Translations under genes and position numbers: made by a program
The notes under the pieces: generated by a model
The model's input: only the letters and a program-made list of their open reading frames with translations
Told to the model about the DNA's origin: nothing
The model's database searches: none
Assembly: GCA_964017235.1 (NCBI GenBank)
Contig: OZ024936.1
Coordinates: 13,306,496 to 13,370,495 of the forward strand
Direction of reading: 5' to 3'
DNA from: Sabellastarte sp. h YS-2021
Lineage: Eukaryota > Annelida > Polychaeta > Sabellida > Sabellidae
DNA length: 64,000 nucleotides
In this document: in pieces, positions 23,205 through 36,000 of the stretch
Position numbering within the stretch: the stretch's first letter is position 1
How the letters are laid out: each line of letters starts with the position of its first letter

Positions 23205-26200
23205 ATGGGGATTTCGTCGTACATGTGTAGATGCCTTACCATCGAGTACGCCAATTTTGGTCGTTCCGAGGGACACCAATTTTTTTCCACCAATGGATAG
23301 AGTGGTCCAGTCTGAGTCTATACAATATAACAGGGTAGGGTCTAAAGACCTTAATTTCGTAGATATGAGCAGAAACAGTATTTCCCATTGATTTTAAATG
23401 GGGATTTTGCCATGCATATACACTAGTACAGGTGCCTTACCATCGAGTACGCCAATTTTGTTCGTTCCGAGGGACACCAATTTTTTTCCACCAATGGATA
23501 GAGTGGTCCAGTCTGAGTCTATACAATATAACAGGGTAGGGTCTAAAGACCTTAATTTCGTAGATATGAGCAGAAACAGTATTTCCCATTGATTTTAAAT
23601 GGGGATTTCGTCGTACATGTGTAGATGCCTTACCATGGAGTACGCCAATTTTGGTCGTTCCGAGGGACACCAATTTTTTTCCACCAATGGATAGAGTGGT
23701 CCAGTCTGAGTCTATACAATATAACAGGGTAGGGTCTAAAGACCTTAATTTCGTAGATATGAGCAGAAACAGTATTTCCCATTGATTTTAAATGGGGATT
23801 TTGCCATGCATATACACTAGTACAGCTGCCTTACCATGGAGTATGCCAATTTTGGTCGTTCCGAGGGACACCAATTTTTTTCCACCAATGGATAGAGTGG
23901 TCCAGTCTGAGTCTATACAATATAACAGGGTAGGGTCTAAAGACCTTAATTTCGTAGATATGAGCAGAAACAGTATTTCCCATTGATTTTAAATGGGGAT
24001 TTTGCCATGCATATACACTAGTACAGGTGCCTTCCCATCGAGTACGCCAATTTTGGTCGTTCCGAGGGACACCAATTTTTTTCCACCAATGGATAGAGTG
24101 GTCCAGTCTGAGTCTATACAATATAACAGGGTAGGGTCTAAAGACCTTAATTTCGTAGATATGAGCAGAAACAGTATTTCCCATTGATTTTAAATGGGGA
24201 TTTCGTCGTACATGTGTAGATGCCTTACCATCGAGTACGCCAATTTTGGTCGTTCCGAGGGACACCAATTTTTTTCCACCAATGGATAGAGTAGTCCAGT
24301 CTGAGTCTATACAATATAACAGGGTAGGGTCTAAAGACCTTAATTTCGTAGATATGAGCAGAAACAGTATTTCCCATTGATTTTAAATGGGGATTTCGTC
24401 GTACATGTGTAGATGCCTTACCATCGAGTACGCCAATTTTGGTCGTTCCGAGGGACACCAATTTTTTTCCACCAATGGATAGAGTGGTCCAGTCTGAGTC
24501 TATACAATATAACAGGGTAGGGTCTAAAGACCTTAATTTCGTAGATATGAGCAGAAACAGTATTTCCCATTGATTTTAAATGGGGATTTTGTCATACATG
24601 TGTAGATGCCTTACCATCGAGTACGCCAATTTTGGTCGTACCGAGGGACACCAATTTTTTTCCACCATTGGATAGAGTGGTCCAGTCTGAGTCTATACAA
24701 TATAACAGGGTAGGGTCTAAAGACCTTAATTTCGTAGATATGAGCAGAAACAGTATTTCCCATTGATTTTAAATGGGGATTTCGTCGTACATGTGTAGAT
24801 GCCTTACCATCGAGTACGCCAATTTTGGTCGTTCCGAGGGACACCAATTTTTTTCCACCAATGGATAGAGTGGTCCAGTCTGAGTCTATACAATATAACA
24901 GGGTAGGGTCTAAAGACCTTAATTTCGTAGATATGAGCAGAAACAGTATTTCCCATTGATTTTAACTGGGGATTTCGTCGTACATGTGTAGATGCCTTAC
25001 CATCGAATACGCCAATTTTGGTCGTTCCGAGGGACACCAATTTTTTTCCACCAATGGATAGAGTGGTCCAGTCTGAGTCTATACAATATAACAGGGTAGG
25101 GTCTAAAGACCTTAATTTCGTAGATATGAGCAGAAACAGTATTTCCCATTGATTTTAAATGGGGATTTCGTCTTACATGTGTAGATGCCTTACCATCGAG
25201 TACGCCAATTTTGGTCGTTCCGAGGGACACCAATTTTTTTCCACCAATGGATAGAGTGGTCCAGTCTGAGTCTATACAATATAACAGGGTAGGGTCTAAA
25301 GACCTTAATTTCGTAGATATGAGCAGAAACAGTATTTCCCATTGATTTTAAATGGGGATTTCGTCGTACATGTGTAGATGCCTTACCATCGAGTACGCCA
25401 ATTTTGGTCGTTCCGAGGGACACCAATTTTTTCCACCAATGGATAGAGTGGTCCAGTCTGAGTCTATACAATATAACAGAGTAGGGTCTAAAGACCTTAA
25501 TTTTGTAGATATGAGCAGAAACAGTATTTCCCATTGATTTTAAATGGGGATTTCGTCGTACATGTGTAGATGCCTTACCATCGAGTACGCCAATTTTGGT
25601 CGTTCCGAGGGACACCAATTTTTTTCCACCAATTGATAGAGTGGTCCAGTCTGAGTCTATACAATATAACAGGGTAGGGTGTAAAGACCTTAATTTCGTA
25701 GATATGAGCAGAAACAGTATTTCCCATTGATTTTAAATGGGGATTTTGCCATGCATATACACTAGTACAGGTGCCTTCCCATCGAGTACGCCAATTTTGG
25801 TCGTTCCGAGGGACACCAATTTTTTTCCACCAATGGATAGAGTGGTCCAGTCTGAGTCTATACAATATAACAGGGTAGGGTCTAAAGACCTTAATTTCGT
25901 AGATATGAGCAGAAACAGTATTTCCCATTGATTTTAAATGGGGATTTCGTCGTACATGTGTAGATGCCTTACCATCGAGTACGCCAATTTTGGTCGTTCC
26001 GAGGGACACCAATTTTTTTCCACCAATGGATAGAGTGGTCCAGTCTGAGTCTATACAATATAACAGGGTAGGGTCTAAAGACCTTAATTTCGTAGATATG
26101 AGCAGAAACAGTATTTCCCATTGATTTTAAATGGGGATTTTGCCATGCATATACACTAGTACAGCTGCCTTACCATGGAGTACGCCAATTTTGGTCGTTC

Positions 26201-28704
26201 CGAGGGACACCAATTTTTTTCCACCAATGGATAGAGTGGTCCAGTCTGAGTCTATACAATATAACAGGGTAGGGTCTAAAGACCTTAATTTCGTAGATAT
26301 GAGCAGAAACAGTATTTCCCATTGATTTTAAATGGGGATTTTGCCATGCATATACACTAGTACAGGTGCCTTACCATTGAGTACGCCAACTTTGGTCGTT
26401 CCGAGGGACACCAATTTTTTTCCACCAATGGATAGAGTGGTCCAGTCTGAGTCTATACAATATAACAGGGTAGAGTCTAAAGACCTTAATTTCGTAGATA
26501 TGAGCAGAAACAGTATTTCCCATTGATTTTAAATGGGGATTTTGCCATGCATATACACTAGTACAGGTGCCTTCCCATCGAGTACGCCAATTTTGGTCGT
26601 TCCGAGGGACACCAATTTTTTTCCACCAATGGATAGAGTGGTCCAGTCTGAGTCTATACAATATAACAGGGTAGGGTCTAAAGACCTTAATTTCGTAGAT
26701 ATGAGCAGAAACAGTATTTCCCATTGATTTTAAATGGGGATTTCGTCGTACATGTGTAGATGCCTTACCATCGAGTACGCCAATTTTGGTCGTTCCGAGG
26801 GACAGCAATTTTTTTCCACCAATGGATAGAGTGGTCCAGACTGAGTCTGTACAATATAACAGGGTAGGGTCTAAAGACCTTAATTTCGTAGATATGAGCA
26901 GAAACAGTATTTCCCATTGATTTTAAATGGGGATTTCGTCGTACATGTGTAGATGCCTTACCATCGAGTACGCCAATTTTGGTCGTTCCGAGGGACACCA
27001 ATTTTTTTCCACCAATGGATAGAGTGGTCCAGTCTGAGTCTATACAATATAACAGGGTAGGGTCTAAAGACCTTAATTTCGTAGATATGAGCAGAAACAG
27101 TATTTCCCATTGATTTTAAATGGGGATTTTGCCATGCATATACACTAGTACAGGTGCCTTACCATGGAGTACGCCAATTTTGGTCGTTCCGAGGGACACC
27201 AATTTTTTTCCACCAATGGATAGAGTGGTCCAGTCTGAGTCTATACAATATAACAGGGTAGGGTCTAAAGACCTTAATTTCGTAGATATGAGCAGAAACA
27301 GTATTTCCCATTGATTTTAAATGGGGATTTTGCCATGCATATACACTAGTACAGCTGCCTTACCATGGAGTAGGCCAATTTTGGTCGTTCCGAGGGACAC
27401 CAATTTTTTTCCACCAATGGATAGAGTGGTCCAGTCTGAGTCTATACAATATAACAGGGTAGGGTCTAAAGACCTTAATTTCGTAGATATGAGCAGAAAC
27501 AGTATTTCCCATTGATTTTAAATGGGGATTTTGCCATGCATATACACTAGTACAGGTGCCTTACCATTGAGTACGCCAATTTTGGTCGTTCCGAGGGACA
27601 CCAATTTTTTTCCACCAATGGATAGAGTGGTCCAGTCTGAGTCTATACAATATAACAGGGTAGGGTCTAAAGACCTTAATTTCGTAGATATGAGCAGAAA
27701 CAGTATTTCCCATTGATTTTAAATGGGGATTTTGCCATGCATATACACTAGTACAGGTGCCTTCCCATCGAGTACGCCAATTTTGGTCGTTCCGAGGGAC
27801 ACCAATTTTTTTCCACCAATGGATAGAGTGGTCCAGTCTGAGTCTATACAATATAACAGGGTAGGGTCTAAAGACCTTAATTTCGTAGATATGAGCAGAA
27901 AGAATTATTTCCCATTGATTTTAAATGGGGATTTCGTCGTACATGTGTAGATGCCTTACCATCGAGTACGCCAATTTTGGTCGTTCCGAGGGACACCAAT
28001 TTTTTTCCACCAATGGATAGAGTGGTCCAGTCTGAGTCTGTACAATATAACAGGGTAGGGTGTAAAGACCTTAATTTCGTAGATATGAGCAGAAACAGTA
28101 TTTCCCATTGATTTTAAATGGGGATTTCGTCGTACATGTGTAGATGCCTTACCATCGAGTACGCCAATTTTGGTCGTTCCGAGGGACACCAATTTTTTTC
28201 TACCAATGGATAGAGTGGTCCAGTCTGAGTCTATACAATATAACAGGGTAGGGTCTAAAGACCTTAATTTCGTAGATATGAGCAGAAACAGTATTTCCCA
28301 TTGATTTTAAATGGGGATTTCGTCGTACATGTGTAGATGCCTTACCATCGAGTACGCCAATTTTGGTCGTTCCGAGGGACACCAATTTTTTTCCACCAAT
28401 GGATAGAGTGGTCCAGTCTGAGTCTATACAATATAACAGGGTAGGGTCTAAAGACCTTAATTTCGTAGATATGAGCAGAAACAGTATTTCCCATTGATTT
28501 TAAATGGGGATTTTGCCATTCATATACACTAGTACAGGTGCCTTACCATCGAGTACGCCAATTTTGGTCGTTCCGAGGGACACCAATTTTTTTCCACCAA
28601 TGGATAGAGTGGTCCAGTCTGAGTCTATACAATATAACAGGGTAGGGTCTAAAGACCTTAATTTCGTAGATATGAGCAGAAACAGTATTTCCCATTGATT
28701 TTAA
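23205..28704. repeat. M cassette, copy 2 (most complete)
   Basis: Order: a0 23205, bU 23398, aW 23599, bQ' 23792, bP 23993, aR 24194, a0 24387, aM 24580, a0 24773, aN 24966, a0 25159, aG 25352, aL 25544, bP 25737, a0 25938, bQ 26131, bI 26332, bP 26533, aC 26734, a0 26927, bW 27120, bQ 27321, bI 27522, bP* 27723, aT* 27925, aY 28118, a0 28311, bF 28504. Monomer 25352 has six T instead of seven (192 bp). Monomer 26332 carries gccaacttt and tagagtcta, and 27321 carries gtaggcc. The bQ' here lacks the agcagacacag change of the K cassettes. It is colinear with 47755-53255 at an offset of 24550 (24551 after the deleted T). Confidence 0.92.
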
Positions 28705-29686
28705 ATGGGGATTTTGCCATGCATATACACTAGTACAGGTGCCTTCCCATCGAGTACGCCAATTTTGGTCGTTCCGAGGGACACCAATTTTTTTCCACCA
28801 ATGGATAGAGTGGTCCAGTCTGAGTCTATACAATATAACAGGGTAGGGTCTAAAGACCTTAATTTCGTAGATATGAGCAGAAAGAATTATTTCCCATTGA
28901 TTTTAAATGGGGATTTCGTCGTACATGTGTAGATGCCTTACCATCGAGTACGCCAATTTTGGTCGTTCCGAGGGACACCAATTTTTTTCCACCAATGGAT
29001 AGAGTGGTCCAGTCTGAGTCTGTACAATATAACAGGGTAGGGTGTAAAGACCTTAATTTCGTAGATATGAGCAGAAACAGTATTTCCCATTGATTTTAAA
29101 TGGGGATTTCGTCGTACATGTGTAGATGCCTTACCATCGAGTACGCCAATTTTGGTCGTTCCGAGGGACACCAATTTTTTTCTACCAATGGATAGAGTGG
29201 TCCAGTCTGAGTCTATACAATATAACAGGGTAGGGTCTAAAGACCTTAATTTCGTAGATATGAGCAGAAACAGTATTTCCCATTGATTTTAAATGGGGAT
29301 TTCGTCGTACATGTGTAGATGCCTTACCATCGAGTACGCCAATTTTGGTCGTTCCGAGGGACACCAATTTTTTTCCACCAATGGATAGAGTGGTCCAGTC
29401 TGAGTCTATACAATATAACAGGGTAGGGTCTAAAGACCTTAATTTCGTAGATATGAGCAGAAACAGTATTTCCCATTGATTTTAAATGGGGATTTTGCCA
29501 TTCATATACACTAGTACAGGTGCCTTACCATCGAGTACGCCAATTTTGGTCGTTCCGAGGGACACCAATTTTTTTCCACCAATGGATAGAGTGGTCCAGT
29601 CTGAGTCTATACAATATAACAGGGTAGGGTCTAAAGACCTTAATTTCGTAGATATGAGCAGAAACAGTATTTCCCATTGATTTTAA
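28705..29686. repeat. 982-bp tandem duplication of the M cassette end
   Basis: bP* 28705, aT* 28907, aY 29100, a0 29293, bF 29486 repeat the five monomers at 27723-28704. Both bP* copies have the 1-base-longer agaaagaattat and both aT* copies have gtgtaaag, so the unit was copied whole. The matching cassettes at 3319-4300 and 52274-53255 have it only once, so this is a private event of this copy. Confidence 0.93.
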
Positions 29687-32600
29687 ATGGGGATTTCGTC
29701 GTACATGTGTAGATGCCTTACCATGGAGTACGCCAATTTTGGTCGTTCCGAGGGACACCAATTTTTTTCCACCAATGGATAGAGTGGTCCAGTCTGAGTC
29801 TATACAATATAACAGGGTAGGGTCTAAAGACCTTAATTTCGTAGATATGAGCAGAAACAGTATTTCCCATTGATTTTAAATGGGGATTTTGCCATGCATA
29901 TACACTAGTACAGCTGCCTTACCATGGAGTACGCCAATTTTGGTCGTTCCGAGGGACACCAATTTTTTTCCACCAATGGATAGAGTGGTCCAGTCTGAGT
30001 CTATACAATATAACAGGGTAGGGTCTAAAGACCTTAATTTCGTAGATATGAGCAGAAACAGTATTTCCCATTGATTTTAAATGGGGATTTTGCCATGCAT
30101 ATACACTAGTACAGGTGCCTTACCATTGAGTACGCCAATTTTGGTCGTTCCGAGGGACACCAATGTTTTTCCACCAATGGATAGAGTGGTCCAGTCTGAG
30201 TCTATACAATATAACAGGGTAGGGTCTAAAGACCTTAATTTCGTAGATATGAGCAGAAACAGTATTTCCCATTGATTTTAAATGGGGATTTTGCCATGCA
30301 TATACACTAGTACAGGTGCCTTCCCATCGAGTACGCCAATTTTGGTCGTTCCGAGGGACACCAATTTTTTTCTACCAATGGATAGAGTGGTCCAGTCTGA
30401 GTCTATACAATATAACAGGGTAGGGTCTAAAGACCTTAATTTCGTAGATATGAGCAGAAACAGTATTTCCCATTGATTTTAAATGGGGATTTCGTCGTAC
30501 ATGTGTAGATGCCTTACCATCGAGTACGCCAATTTTGGTCGTTCCGAGGGACACCAATTTTTTTCCACCAATGGATAGAGTGGTCCAGTCTGAGTCTATA
30601 CAATATAGCAGGGTAGGGTCTAAAGACCTTAATTTCGTAGATATGAGCAGAAACAGTATTTCCCATTGATTTTAAATGGGGATTTCGTCGTACATGTGTA
30701 GATGCCTTACCATCGAGTACGCCAATTTTGGTCGTTCCGAGGGACACCAATTTTTTTCCACCAATGGATAGAGTGGTCCAGTCTGAGTCTATACAATATA
30801 ACAGGGTAGGGTCTAAAGACCTTAATTTCGTAGATATGAGCAGAAACAGTATTTCCCATTGATTTTAAATGGGGATTTTGCCATGCATATACACTAGTAC
30901 AGGTGCCTTACCATCGAGTACGCCAATTTTGGTCGTTCCGAGGGACACCAATTTTTTTCCACCAATGGATAGAGTGGTCCAGTCTGAGTCTATACAATAT
31001 AACAGGGTAGGGTCTAAAGACCTTAATTTCGTAGATATGAGCAGAAACAGTATTTCCCATTGATTTTAAATGGGGATTTCGTCGTACATGTGTAGATGCC
31101 TTACCATGGAGTACGCCAATTTTGGTCGTTCCGAGGGACACCAATTTTTTTCCACCAATGGATAGAGTGGTCCAGTCTGAGTCTATACAATATAACAGGG
31201 TAGGGTCTAAAGACCTTAATTTCGTAGATATGAGCAGAAACAGTATTTCCCATTGATTTTAAATGGGGATTTTGCCATGCATATACACTAGTACAGCTGC
31301 CTTACCATGGAGTATGCCAATTTTGGTCGTTCCGAGGGACACCAATTTTTTTCCACCAATGGATAGAGTGGTCCAGTCTGAGTCTATACAATATAACAGG
31401 GTAGGGTCTAAAGACCTTAATTTCGTAGATATGAGCAGACACAGTATTTCCCATTGATTTTAAATGGGGATTTCGTCGTACATGTGTAGATGCCTTACCA
31501 TCGAGTACGCCAATTTTGGTCGTTCCGAGGGACACCAATTTTTTTCCACCAATGGATAGAGTGGTCCAGTCTGAGTCTATACAATATAACAGGGTAGGGT
31601 CTAAAGACCTTAATTTCGTAGATATGAGCAGAAACAGTATTTCCCATTGATTTTAAATGGGGATTTTGCCATGCATATACACTAGTACAGGTGCCTTACC
31701 ATCGAGTACGCCAATTTTGGTCGTTCCGAGGGACACCAATTTTTTTCCACCAATGGATAGAGTGGTCCAGTCTGAGTCTATACAATATAACAGGGTAGGG
31801 TCTAAAGACCTTAATTTCGTAGATATGAGCAGAAACAGTATTTCCCATTGATTTTAAATGGGGATTTTGCCATTCATATACACTAGTACAGGTGCCTTAC
31901 CATCGAGTACGCCAATTTTGGTCGTTCCGAGGGACACCAATTTTTTTCCACCAATGGATAGAGTGGTCCAGTCTGAGTCTATACAATATAACAGGGTAGG
32001 GTCTAAAGACCTTAATTTCGTAGATATGAGCAGAAACAGTATTTCCCATTGATTTTAAATGGGGATTTCGTCGTACATGTGTAGATGCCTTACCATGGAG
32101 TACGCCAATTTTGGTCGTTTCGAGGGACACCAATTTTTTTCCACCAATGGATAGAGTGGTCCAGTCTGAGTCTATACAATATAACAGGGTAGGGTCTAAA
32201 GACCTTAATTTCGTAGATATGAGCAGAAACAGTATTTCCCATTGATTTTAAATGGGGATTTTGCCATGCATATACACTAGTACAGCTGCCTAACCATGGA
32301 GTATGCCAATTTTGGTCGTTCCGAGGGACACCAATTTTTTTCCACCAATGGATAGAGTGGTCCAGTCTGAGTCTATACAATATAACAGGGTAGGGTCTAA
32401 AGACCTTAATTTCGTAGATATGAGCAGAAACAGTATTTCCCACTGATTTTAAATGGGGATTTCGTCGTACATGTGTAGATGCCTTACCATCGAGTACGCC
32501 AATTTTGGTCGTTCCGAGGGACACAAATTGTTTTCCACCAATGGATAGAGTGGTCCAGTCTGAGTCTATACAATATAACAGAGTAGGGTCTAAAGACCTT

Positions 32601-33039
32601 AATTTCGTAGATATGAGCAGAAACAGTATTTCCCATTGATTTTAAATGGGGATTTTGCCATGCATATACACTAGTACAGGTGCCTTACCATCGAGTACAC
32701 CAATTTTGGTCGTTCCGAGGGACACCAATTTTTTTCCACCAATAGATATAGTGGTCCAGTCTGAGTCTATACAATATAACAGGGTAGGGTCTAAAGACCT
32801 TAATTTCGTAGATATGAGCAGAAACAGTATTTCCCATTGATTTTAAATGGGGATTTCGTCGTACATGTGTAGATGCCTTACCATCGAGTACGCCAATTTT
32901 GGTCGTTCCGAGGGACACCAATTTTTTTCCACCAATGGATAGAGTGGTCCAGTCTGAGTCTATACAATATAACAGGGTAGGGTCTAAAGACCTTAATTTC
33001 GTAGATATGAGCAGAAACAGTATTTCCCATTGATTTTAA
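29687..33039. repeat. K cassette with an internal 386-bp deletion
   Basis: Order: aW 29687, bQ 29880, bI 30081 (with caatgttttt), bP/aY chimera 30282, aS 30483, a0 30676, b0 30869, aW 31070, bQ' 31263, a0 31464, b0 31657, bF 31858, aW 32059, bX 32252, aK 32453, bV 32646, a0 32847. Against 11007-14552 it lacks exactly two monomers (386 bp), replaced by the chimera. Private changes: tcgtttcgag in 32059, aacagagtagg in the aK at 32453, and gatatagtgg in the bV at 32646. The bX, aK and bV markers are otherwise intact. Confidence 0.92.
30282..30482. repeat. Chimeric monomer bP/aY
   Basis: The left part is bP (class B head, ttcccatcga at 30321-30330) and the right part is aY (tctacc at 30371-30376). 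At the equivalent place in other cassettes the order is bP-aT-aY-aS; here it is bP/aY-aS. The exchange point therefore lies between about 30331 and 30370, within identical body sequence, and removed 386 bp (exactly two 193-bp periods). This is a direct footprint of out-of-register recombination. Confidence 0.93.
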
Positions 33040-36000
33040 ATGGGGATTTTGCCATGCATATACACTAGTACAGGTGCCTTACCATCGAGTACGCCAATTT
33101 TGGTCGTTCCGAGGGACACCAATTTTTTTCCACCAATGGATAGAGTGGTCCAGTCTGAGTCTATACAATATAACAGGGTAGGGTCTAAAGACCTTAATTT
33201 CGTAGATATGAGCAGAAACAGTATTTCCCATTGATTTTAAATGGGGATTTCATCGTACATGTGTAGATGCCTTACCATCGAGTACGCCAATTTTGGTCGT
33301 TCCGAGGGACACCAATTTTTTTCCACCAATGGATAGAGTGGTCCAGTCTGAGTCTATACAATATAACAGGGTAGGGTCTAAAGACCTTAATTTCGTAGAT
33401 ATGAGCAGAAACAGTATTTCCCATTGATTTTAAATGGGGATTTTGCCATGCATATACACTAGTACAGGTGCCTTACCATCGAGTACGCCAATTTTGGTCG
33501 TTCCGAGGGACACCAATTTTTTTCCACCAATGGATAGAGTGGTCCAGTCTGAGTCTATACAATATAACAGGGTAGGGTCTAAAGACCTTAATTTCGTAGA
33601 TATGAGCAGAAACAGTATTTCCCATTGATTTTAAATGGGGATTTCGTCGTACATGTGTAGATGCCTTACCATGGAGTACGCCAATTTTGGTCGTTCCGAG
33701 GGACACCAATTTTTTTCCACCAATGGATAGAGTGGTCCAGTCTGAGTCTATACAATATAACAGGGTAGGGTCTAAAGACCTTAATTTCGTAGATATGAGC
33801 AGAAACAGTATTTCCCATTGATTTTAAATGGGGATTTTGCCATGCATATACACTAGTACAGCTGCCTTACCATGGAGTACGCCAATTTTGGTCGTTCCGA
33901 GGGACACCAATTTTTTTCCACCAATGGATAGAGTGGTCCAGTCTGAGTCTATACAATATAACAGGGTAGGGTCTAAAGACCTTAATTTCGTAGATATGAG
34001 CAGAAACAGTATTTCCCATTGATTTTAAATGGGGATTTTGCCATGCATATACACTAGTACAGGTGCCTTACCATTGAGTACGCCAATTTTGGTCGTTCCG
34101 AGGGACACCAATTTTTTTCCACCAATGGATAGAGTGGTCCAGTCTGAGTCTATACAATATAACAGGGTAGGGTCTAAAGACCTTAATTTCGTAGATATGA
34201 GCAGAAACAGTATTTCCCATTGATTTTAAATGGGGATTTTGCCATGCATATACACTAGTACAGGTGCCTTCCCATCGAGTACGCCAATTTTGGTCGTTCC
34301 GAGGGACACCAATTTTTTTCCACCAATGGATAGAGTGGTCCAGTCTGAGTCTATACAATATAACAGGGTAGGGTCTAAAGACCTTAATTTCGTAGATATG
34401 AGCAGAAACAGTATTTCCCATTGATTTTAAATGGGGATTTCGTCGTACATGTGTAGATGCCTTACCATCGAGTACGCCAATTTTGGTCGTTCCGAGGGAC
34501 ACCAATTTTTTTCCACCAATGGATAGAGTGGTCCAGTCTGAGTCTGTACAATATAACAGGGTAGGGTCTAAAGACCTTAATTTCGTAGATATGAGCAGAA
34601 ACAGTATTTCCCATTGATTTTAAATGGGGATTTCGTCGTACATGTGTAGATGCCTTACCATCGAGTACGCCAATTTTGGTCGTTCCGAGGGACACCAATT
34701 TTTTTCTACCAATGGATAGAGTGGTCCAGTCTGAGTCTATACAATATAACAGGGTAGGGTCTAAAGACCTTAATTTCGTAGATATGAGCAGAAACAGTAT
34801 TTCCCATTGATTTTAAATGGGGATTTCGTCGTACATGTGTAGATGCCTTACCATCGAGTACGCCAATTTTGGTCGTTCCGAGGGACACCAATTTTTTTCC
34901 ACCAATGGATAGAGTGGTCCAGTCTGAGTCTATACAATATAGCAGGGTAGGGTCTAAAGACCTTAATTTCGTAGATATGAGCAGAAACAGTATTTCCCAT
35001 TGATTTTAAATGGGGATTTCGTCGTACATGTGTAGATGCCTTACCATCGAGTACGCCAATTTTGGTCGTTCCGAGGGACACCAATTTTTTTCCACCAATG
35101 GATAGAGTGGTCCAGTCTGAGTCTATACAATATAACAGGGTAGGGTCTAAAGACCTTAATTTCGTAGATATGAGCAGAAACAGTATTTCCCATTGATTTT
35201 AAATGGGGATTTTGCCATGCATATACACTAGTACAGGTGCCTTACCATCGAGTACGCCAATTTTGTTCGTTCCGAGGGACACCAATTTTTTTCCACCAAT
35301 GGATAGAGTGGTCCAGTCTGAGTCTATACAATATAACAGGGTAGGGTCTAAAGACCTTAATTTCGTAGATATGAGCAGAAACAGTATTTCCCATTGATTT
35401 TAAATGGGGATTTCGTCGTACATGTGTAGATGCCTTACCATGGAGTACGCCAATTTTGGTCGTTCCGAGGGACACCAATTTTTTTCCACCAATGGATAGA
35501 GTGGTCCAGTCTGAGTCTATACAATATAACAGGGTAGGGTCTAAAGACCTTAATTTCGTAGATATGAGCAGAAACAGTATTTCCCATTGATTTTAAATGG
35601 GGATTTTGCCATGCATATACACTAGTACAGCTGCCTTACCATGGAGTATGCCAATTTTGGTCGTTCCGAGGGACACCAATTTTTTTCCACCAATGGATAG
35701 AGTGGTCCAGTCTGAATCTATACAATATAACAGGGTAGGGTCTAAAGACCTTAATTTCGTAGATATGAGCAGAAACAGTATTTCCCATTGATTTTAAATG
35801 GGGATTTTGCCATGCATATACACTAGTACAGGTGCCTTCCCATCGAGTACGCCAATTTTGGTCGTTCCGAGGGACACCAATTTTTTTCCACCAATGGATA
35901 GAGTGGTCCAGTCTGAGTCTATACAATATAACAGGGTAGGGTCTAAAGACCTTAATTTCGTAGATATGAGCAGAAACAGTATTTCCCATTGATTTTAAAT

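Noticed and set aside
25190-25618. A longer - strand frame that joins two monomers through a shifted segment
   Set aside because: It is caused by the single deleted T in monomer 25352, which shifts one frame into another. The private indel argues against coding constraint.
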